Origin: Pseudomonadota bacterium
GTDB lineage: Bacteria; Pseudomonadota; Alphaproteobacteria; Acetobacterales; Acetobacteraceae
Direction: 5' to 3'
Length of the DNA: 10,359 bases
NCBI GenBank assembly: GCA_021808185.1
Contig: JAKBCB010000073.1
Span: 1,229 to 11,587 of the forward strand
The position numbers and the translations under genes were made by a program. The notes below the pieces were generated by a model, which did no database searches, was not told the origin of the DNA, and worked only from the letters and a program-made list of their open reading frames with translations. This document shows, in pieces, positions 6,150 through 10,359 of the stretch (position 1 is its first letter; each line of letters opens with the position of its first letter).

Positions 6150-6193
6150 GCGCGTTGCTAGCGCCCGCGCGGGATCGAGGGCAAGAAGTGCCG
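6150..6193. promoter_or_regulatory. 44-bp divergent gap between the amidotransferase-like gene and tadA
   Basis: This gap must serve two divergent starts, yet it is too short for two complete promoters, so at least one probably lies inside the opposite gene. I see no -35/-10 pair. It holds a perfect 10-bp palindrome CCCGCGCGGG (6164-6173), followed by GAGG (6177-6180), which may be the tadA ribosome site. Confidence 0.3.
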
Positions 6194-6634
6194 ATGGACC
6201 CGATGGCGATTGCGCTCGAGGAAGCCCGCGCCGCCGCCGCGCGCGGCGAGGTGCCGGTGGGCGCCGTGGTGGTCGGCCCCGACGGCACGCTGCTCGCGCG
6301 CGCCGGAAACCGCACGGAGCAGGACACGGACGCGAGCGCCCATGCCGAAATGCTGGCGCTGCGGGCCGCCGCCCACGCGCTCGGCTCGCCCCGGCTGGTG
6401 GGGTGCGATCTGTATGTCACGCTGGAACCCTGCCCGATGTGCGCGGGGGCGATCAGCCTGTTCCGCATCCGCCGCGCGGTGTTCGGCGCGTACGACGAAA
6501 AAGGCGGCGGCGTCGAGCATGGCGCGCGGGTGTTCGCGGCCCCCTCGTGCCTGCACCGCCCGGAGGTGATCGGCGGCGTGCGCGAGAGCGAGGCGGCGGC
6601 GCTGCTGCGGGATTTCTTTCGCGCGCGGCGCTGA
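6194..6634 (+). CDS. tadA: tRNA(adenosine34) deaminase TadA
   Basis: A zinc deaminase of 146 residues, close to usual length, that converts A34 to inosine in the tRNA-Arg(ACG) anticodon and is normally essential. ARGEVPVGAVVV (16-27) opens the deaminase fold. HAE at 50-52 gives the zinc ligand His50 and the proton shuttle Glu52. LEPCPMCAGA (77-86) gives ligands Cys80 and Cys83. AYDEKGGG (99-106) follows. The start is ambiguous: the ATG at 6194 gives the compact family N-terminus, but an in-frame GTG at 6188 has GAGG exactly 7 nt upstream, a better ribosome site, and would add two residues. It is divergent from the hydrolase and convergent with ccmI, with only 3 bp between the stops and no terminator hairpin. 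Confidence 0.93.
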   Translation: MDPMAIALEEARAAAARGEVPVGAVVVGPDGTLLARAGNRTEQDTDASAHAEMLALRAAAHALGSPRLVGCDLYVTLEPCPMCAGAISLFRIRRAVFGAYDEKGGGVEHGARVFAAPSCLHRPEVIGGVRESEAAALLRDFFRARR

Positions 6635-6637
6635 GCG

Positions 6638-7354
6638 CTACTGCTTCGCCGCTTCCGCGAGGCGCTGTTCGGCCAGATCGCGCCACGGTGCGTCCGCCGG
6701 CGCTTCCTTCAGCGCGCGGCGGAACAGCGCCTGGGATTCGTCGCTGACCCGCCCCTCCAGCCGCGTCATCGCCTCGGCCGTCAGCGCGCCGAGGCCCGGG
6801 TCGAAACGGATCGCCAGCGCCTTGTGCCAGGCTTCGGCAGCCTTTTGCAGATGGCCGATGCTGTCCTCGGCGTTGCCCAGCAGCAGATAGCCCTGGCGCG
6901 CCACGTCCGAGGTCTGGTCCATGCCGGCGAGCTTGTCGCGCAGCTTGGCGATCAGCGCCTCGGCCTGCTGGTTGTCCTTCGTCTCGGCGGCGACGCGCGC
7001 GGACAGCGGGGCGGCCGGCATCGAGGGATGGCCGTCGATCATATACAGCCCGGCCCCGAGCGCCGGGACCAGTACCAGGGCCGCCACCAATGGCAGGACA
7101 GAGCCCGGCCGCGCGCGCGGATCGGCGATTTCCGCGGTGGCGAGCAAGCGCCGCTGCACTTCCAGCTTCGCGGTGGCGTACTCCGCCTGGCCGATACGGC
7201 CCTCGGCCACGTCGCGGTCGAGTTCGGCCAACTGGGCGCGCTGGATCGAAAGCGCGCTGTCGCGCCGCCCGCGCGTGGCGCGAAGACGGCCGAGGGCCAG
7301 GGCCAGCGGTGCCAGGGCGACCACCGCGAGCAGGACAATGGCGAGGATGGTCAT
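6638..7354 (-). CDS. ccmI: Cytochrome c biogenesis protein CcmI
   Basis: A 238-residue membrane protein that holds apocytochrome c and presents it to the heme ligation machinery. The first membrane helix is at about residues 2-22, followed by a cytoplasmic loop with a leucine-rich helix (LAELDRDVAEGRIGQAEY, 42-59) typical of the CcmI N-terminal domain. The second helix is at about 86-106 (LPLVAALVLVPALGAGLYM). The periplasmic part from about 120 to the end is helical and TPR-like, with SDVARQGYLLLGNAED (149-164) and EAWHKALAIRFDPG (174-187). Length and layout match the shorter alphaproteobacterial CcmI. The ATG at 7354 overlaps the ccmH stop as ATGA without a Shine-Dalgarno. It is the last gene of the ccm transcript. 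Confidence 0.88.
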   Translation of the reverse strand: MTILAIVLLAVVALAPLALALGRLRATRGRRDSALSIQRAQLAELDRDVAEGRIGQAEYATAKLEVQRRLLATAEIADPRARPGSVLPLVAALVLVPALGAGLYMIDGHPSMPAAPLSARVAAETKDNQQAEALIAKLRDKLAGMDQTSDVARQGYLLLGNAEDSIGHLQKAAEAWHKALAIRFDPGLGALTAEAMTRLEGRVSDESQALFRRALKEAPADAPWRDLAEQRLAEAAKQ

Positions 7355-7833
7355 GTGTCGAGCAGGGATTTCAGCCGGGTTTGTTCGGCGGCGCTGAGCG
7401 GGGCGGGTGGGGCCGGGCGTCGGGGCCGGGCGGCCCAGGCGATGCCGCCGCCGACCAGCAGCGCCAGCAGCGGCGAGCCCCAAAGCAGAACGGTGCCCCA
7501 TTCCAGCGGCGGGTTCAGGCGCACGAAATTGCCGTAGCGCGCCACCAGCCAGTCGATCACCTGCTGGTCGCTGTCGCCGGCGGCGACGCGCTGGCGAACG
7601 ATCTTGCGCAGGTCGCGCGCGAGGTCGGCGCCGGAATCCTCGATGCTCTCGTTCTGGCAGACGAGGCAGCGGAGTTGCTTGCCGATGGCGACCGCCCGGC
7701 TTTCCTGCGCCGGGTTGGGCAGCGCCTCGGACGGATCGCTGATCGCGTGCGCCGGCGCGGTGGCGAACAGCAGCGCGAGCACGAGCAACAGCCCCCCCCA
7801 GGGGAGCGGAGAGGAACGCCAAAGCCGCCTCAT
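7351..7833 (-). CDS. ccmH: Cytochrome c maturation thiol oxidoreductase CcmH (CcmL/CycL type)
   Basis: A 160-residue membrane-anchored periplasmic protein that reduces or holds the CxxCH thiols of apocytochrome c. It has an N-terminal signal peptide (hydrophobic core about 12-25, likely cleavage after AHA at 28-30). The family signature LRCLVCQNE is at 54-62, with redox cysteines Cys56 and Cys59. ARYGNFVRLNPP follows at about 98-109, and a C-terminal membrane anchor spans about 114-135. A short proline- and alanine-rich cytoplasmic tail ends the protein. This is the short, single-domain CcmH, with the TPR part encoded separately as ccmI, unlike the fused E. coli form. The ATG at 7833 overlaps the ccmG stop as ATGA. 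The frame is open to 8136 but that part lies in ccmG. Confidence 0.93.
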   Translation of the reverse strand: MRRLWRSSPLPWGGLLLVLALLFATAPAHAISDPSEALPNPAQESRAVAIGKQLRCLVCQNESIEDSGADLARDLRKIVRQRVAAGDSDQQVIDWLVARYGNFVRLNPPLEWGTVLLWGSPLLALLVGGGIAWAARPRRPAPPAPLSAAEQTRLKSLLDT

Positions 7834-8363
7834 GCGTATTTCCGCAGCATCGGCTGCACCTCGGCGGTCACGGTGTCGAGCGTCAGCGCCCCCACCCAGC
7901 GGGCGCGCGCGATGCCGTCCTTGTCGATCAGGTAGGTCTCCGGCACGCCGGTGACACCCCAGTCGATCGCCACCCGCCCGTCCTCGTCGCGCGCGAGACG
8001 GGCGAAGGGGTTGCCGTGCTTGGCCAGGAATGCGGCGGTGGCTGGCGCCTTGTCCTTGTAGGCGATGCCATACACCGGAATACCGCCCTGTTTCAGCCCC
8101 ATCAGGATGGCGGCCTCCTCGACGCAGGGCACGCACCAGGAGGCGAAGAAATTCACCAGGATCGGGCGGCCCGTCAGGTCGGTGTCGGCGAAGCCCGGAT
8201 CGCCCGGCAGGTTGAACGCGGGCACGCGCTTGCCGATCAACATGCTGGGCACGCCGCGCGGGTCGAACTTGCCCTGCTCGGCGCGGTGCAGCATCGCCAG
8301 GAACCCGGCGCCGGCGGCGATGGCCACGCCGAACGGCGCCAGCAGCAGCACGCGCCGGTTCAT
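7830..8363 (-). CDS. ccmG: Thiol:disulfide interchange protein CcmG (DsbE family)
   Basis: A 177-residue membrane-anchored periplasmic thioredoxin-like protein that keeps the Ccm thiol pathway reduced, normally fed by CcdA or DsbD. A single N-terminal anchor lies at about residues 5-24. The thioredoxin fold follows, with LVNFFASWCVPC (69-80) carrying the active-site Cys77 and Cys80. GIAYKD (99-104) and GVTGVPETYLIDKDG (136-150) contain the cis-proline, Pro141, and the CcmG-type insertion before it. The usual acidic residue after the active site (Glu82, Glu83) is present. The ATG at 8363 overlaps the ccmF stop as ATGA. It is placed between ccmF and ccmH, the standard order for this operon. Confidence 0.95.
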   Translation of the reverse strand: MNRRVLLLAPFGVAIAAGAGFLAMLHRAEQGKFDPRGVPSMLIGKRVPAFNLPGDPGFADTDLTGRPILVNFFASWCVPCVEEAAILMGLKQGGIPVYGIAYKDKAPATAAFLAKHGNPFARLARDEDGRVAIDWGVTGVPETYLIDKDGIARARWVGALTLDTVTAEVQPMLRKYA

Positions 8364-10336
8364 CGCAGGCCCGGCTCCGTCCCCGCCGGCAGCACCGCGC
8401 CGCGCCGCGTGGGCGCGCCCACGCGCAGCCGCCGGTCGGCCAGCGAGAGGATGCCGCCCGCCGCCATGATGAAGGCGCCGAGCCAGATCCAGGGGGCCAG
8501 CGGATTCATGTGCAGCCGCAGCACCGCGCCGCCGTCGCGCTCCTCGCCAAGCACGGCATACAGGTCGCGGAACAGGTTGGTGGCGATCTTCGCCTCGGTG
8601 GTGTTGATGCGCTGCACCGGGAAGCTGCGCCGCTCGGGCGCGAGGGTTGCCACCGGCGCGCCGTTGCGGCTGACCTCGATGGTCGCGACTCGGGCCGAGT
8701 AGTTCGGGCCGGTCGCGTCATGCAGTTCGACAAGGCGCCAGTCGTAACCGCCGACATGCGTGCTCTCGCCAGGATGCATCAGCACGATGGCCTGGCTCGC
8801 CAGCGACATTCCCGCGATGCCGGCGATGGTCACGCCGAGCCCTGCATGCGCCAGCGTGGTGCCGAACGAGCCGCGCGGCAGCCCGCGCAGGCGTTGCAGC
8901 GCGGTGGCGAAGGGCTGGCGGAACAGGCGTGTGCGTTCCACGATGTCCGCCAGCGCGCCAAAAATCAGCCACGCGGCACAGCCGAAGGCCAGCGTCGGCA
9001 GCAGCCGCGCCCAATAGGCGGCCACCAGCCCCACGATCACCGCCGCGCCGAACACCCACCACAGCCGCTTGAGGCTGTCGGCGAGGTTGGCGCGCTTCCA
9101 CGACAGCATCGGCCCCAGCGTCATCGCCGCGAACAGCGGCAGCGCCAGCGGGAACACGGTGGCATTGAAGAACGGCGCGCCCACGCTGAGCTTCTCGCCC
9201 AGCAGCAGATCGGCGAACAGCGGATACATCGTGCCCGTCAGCACCACGGCGGCGATCGAGCAGAGCAGCAGATTGTTCAGCACCAGCGCGCCTTCGCGCG
9301 AGACCGGCGCGAAGATGCCGGAGGCGGCGAGCACCGGCGCGCGGGCCGCGAACAGCAGCAGCGAGCCGCCGATGACGAGGCCGAGCAGCGCCAGAATGAA
9401 CACACCGCGCGCCGGATCGTTGGCGAAGGAGTGCACGGAATTGAGAATGCCGGAGCGCACCAGGAACGTGCCCGACAGGCTGAGCGCGAACGTCCCGATC
9501 GCCAGCAGCACTGTCCAGGTCTTCAGCGCCTCGCGCTTTTCCACCACGATCGCCGAATGCAGCAGCGCGGTGCCGGTCAGCCACGGCAGCAGCGAGGCGT
9601 TCTCGACCGGGTCCCAGAACCAGAAACCGCCCCAGCCGAGTTCGTAATATGCCCACCACGAGCCGAGCGCGATGCCGCAGGTCAGGAAACACCACGCGGC
9701 CAGCGTCCACGGTCGCACCCAGCGGCCCCAGGCGGCGTCGATACGCCCCTCCAGCAGGGCGGCGACGGCGAAGGCGAACGGCACCGCGAACCCGACATAG
9801 CCGATGTAGAGGATCGGGGGATGGATCGCGAGGCCGGGGTCTTGCAGCAGCGGGTTGAGGTCGCGCCCATCCGGCGGCGGCGGCCACAGCCGGGTGAACG
9901 GGTCGCTTTCCAGCAGCGCGAACAACTGGAAGCCGACAGCGGCGGCGCCGAGCACCCCGATGACGCGCGCACGCAGCGAGGACGGCAGATTCGTCCCGAA
10001 AATTGCCACCGCCGCGCCGCAGACCGAGATCACGAGGCACCACAGCAGGATGGACCCCTCGTGGTTCCCCCAGGTGCCGGTGATCTTGTAGATCAGCGGC
10101 GTCAGGCTGTTGCCGTTCTCGGCGACGGTCAGGACGGAGAAATCATCGACGATGTTGCTCCAGGTCAGGCAGACCCAGGAGGCGCCCAGCGCGATGAACT
10201 GGCCGATGGCCAGCGCCGGGGCGGCGGCGATCAGCCGCTGGTCGCGCCGCCACGCGCCCCACAGCGGCAGGAGCGCCTGTGCGAAGCCGATGGCAACCGC
10301 GAGCGCGAGGGCGAAGTGGCCGAGTTCGGGGATCAT
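8360..10336 (-). CDS. ccmF: Cytochrome c heme lyase subunit CcmF
   Basis: A complete 658-residue polytopic inner-membrane protein and the core of the System I heme ligase, which takes heme from CcmE and joins it to apocytochrome c. The start PELGHFALALA (3-13) is canonical. The periplasmic WWD heme-binding domain is GWGGFWFWDPVEN (234-246). The four expected heme-ligand histidines are present at 172 (HPPILYIGYVG), 260, 302 and 497, almost the numbering reported for E. coli CcmF (173, 261, 303, 491). A long periplasmic segment at about 517-610 precedes a last helix at about 614-632. Many hydrophobic helices fill the remainder. The ATG at 10336 overlaps the stop of the preceding gene as ATGA, with AAGG 8 nt upstream. 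No defects are visible. Confidence 0.97.
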   Translation of the reverse strand: MIPELGHFALALAVAIGFAQALLPLWGAWRRDQRLIAAAPALAIGQFIALGASWVCLTWSNIVDDFSVLTVAENGNSLTPLIYKITGTWGNHEGSILLWCLVISVCGAAVAIFGTNLPSSLRARVIGVLGAAAVGFQLFALLESDPFTRLWPPPPDGRDLNPLLQDPGLAIHPPILYIGYVGFAVPFAFAVAALLEGRIDAAWGRWVRPWTLAAWCFLTCGIALGSWWAYYELGWGGFWFWDPVENASLLPWLTGTALLHSAIVVEKREALKTWTVLLAIGTFALSLSGTFLVRSGILNSVHSFANDPARGVFILALLGLVIGGSLLLFAARAPVLAASGIFAPVSREGALVLNNLLLCSIAAVVLTGTMYPLFADLLLGEKLSVGAPFFNATVFPLALPLFAAMTLGPMLSWKRANLADSLKRLWWVFGAAVIVGLVAAYWARLLPTLAFGCAAWLIFGALADIVERTRLFRQPFATALQRLRGLPRGSFGTTLAHAGLGVTIAGIAGMSLASQAIVLMHPGESTHVGGYDWRLVELHDATGPNYSARVATIEVSRNGAPVATLAPERRSFPVQRINTTEAKIATNLFRDLYAVLGEERDGGAVLRLHMNPLAPWIWLGAFIMAAGGILSLADRRLRVGAPTRRGAVLPAGTEPGLR

Positions 10337-10359
10337 CCGCCAGCCTTCGTGTCGCTGGC
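10333..10359 (-). CDS. C-terminal end of the next upstream gene, probably ccmE (cut by window edge)
   Basis: Only eight codons and a TGA stop are visible, reading ASDTKAGG. The TGA at 10333-10335 overlaps the ccmF ATG, the same ATGA arrangement as at every other junction of this operon. The gene immediately before ccmF in alphaproteobacterial ccm operons is usually ccmE, the heme chaperone, and its C-terminal tail is typically hydrophilic and variable. The name rests on gene order alone. Confidence 0.45.
   Translation of the reverse strand, partial: ASDTKAGG

Noticed and set aside
4714..6468. A 584-codon open frame on the minus strand that would extend the pseudouridine synthase by about 345 residues
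   Set aside because: Only the part from 5433 downstream looks like a protein family. Upstream it reads through the amidase and tadA genes in a shadow frame with Arg/Gly/Ala-rich, GC-driven composition.
1..10359. A new defence, mobile, phage, CRISPR or retron-like system
   Set aside because: The genes are mostly recognisable housekeeping families on both strands. There are no direct-repeat arrays, transposase, integrase, reverse transcriptase or toxin-antitoxin-like small genes, and the composition is uniform apart from the two promoter gaps.

Overview
The window looks like an ordinary stretch of chromosome from a very GC-rich alphaproteobacterium. Pervasive GC-rich third codon positions, a System I (Ccm) cytochrome c maturation operon in the order ccmF-ccmG-ccmH-ccmI, and the general look of the proteins suggest Rhodospirillales, perhaps Acetobacteraceae. 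That placement is inference from style, not a proven assignment. I see no RNA genes, CRISPR array, insertion sequence, phage gene or integrase.

Layout from left to right. Positions 1-637 (minus) hold a MoeB-type adenylyltransferase that runs off the left edge. Positions 638-797 are an AT-rich divergent promoter region. Positions 798-1328 (plus) encode a small cupin_3/DUF861 protein. A perfect 16-bp inverted repeat at 1336-1382 separates it from a convergent minus-strand pair: a D-2-hydroxyglutarate/D-lactate dehydrogenase-like flavoprotein (1384-2799) and, upstream of it in the same transcript, a GT9-like glycosyltransferase (2796-3917). A 251-bp gap with an AT-rich core (3918-4168) probably carries their promoter. 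Next is a minus-strand trio: rsmD (4169-4717), an RluB/RsuA-family pseudouridine synthase (4714-5433) and a class I glutamine amidotransferase-like hydrolase (5430-6149). A 44-bp divergent gap leads to tadA (plus, to 6634). Only 3 bp further on, in convergent orientation, is the end of ccmI, and the ccm genes fill the rest (6638-10336, minus). A few codons of the next upstream gene, probably ccmE, are cut at the right edge.

How the genes fit together. The right third is one complex for attaching heme to apocytochrome c in the periplasm: CcmF is the heme lyase core, CcmG and CcmH handle apocytochrome thiols, and CcmI is the apocytochrome chaperone. The middle is translation-related RNA modification: RsmD methylates 16S rRNA, RluB modifies 23S rRNA and TadA makes tRNA inosine. 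The left part mixes sulfur-carrier activation, a cupin of unknown substrate, and an unusual glycosyltransferase/flavin dehydrogenase pair. All seven same-strand junctions are exact 4-nt start/stop overlaps (ATGA or GTGA), mostly without a good Shine-Dalgarno, so translational coupling appears to be the rule here.

I did not find a convincing new defence, mobile or RNA-based system. The points most worth a second look are the coupled, cysteine-rich glycosyltransferase/flavoprotein pair and the structured divergent promoter at 720-797.
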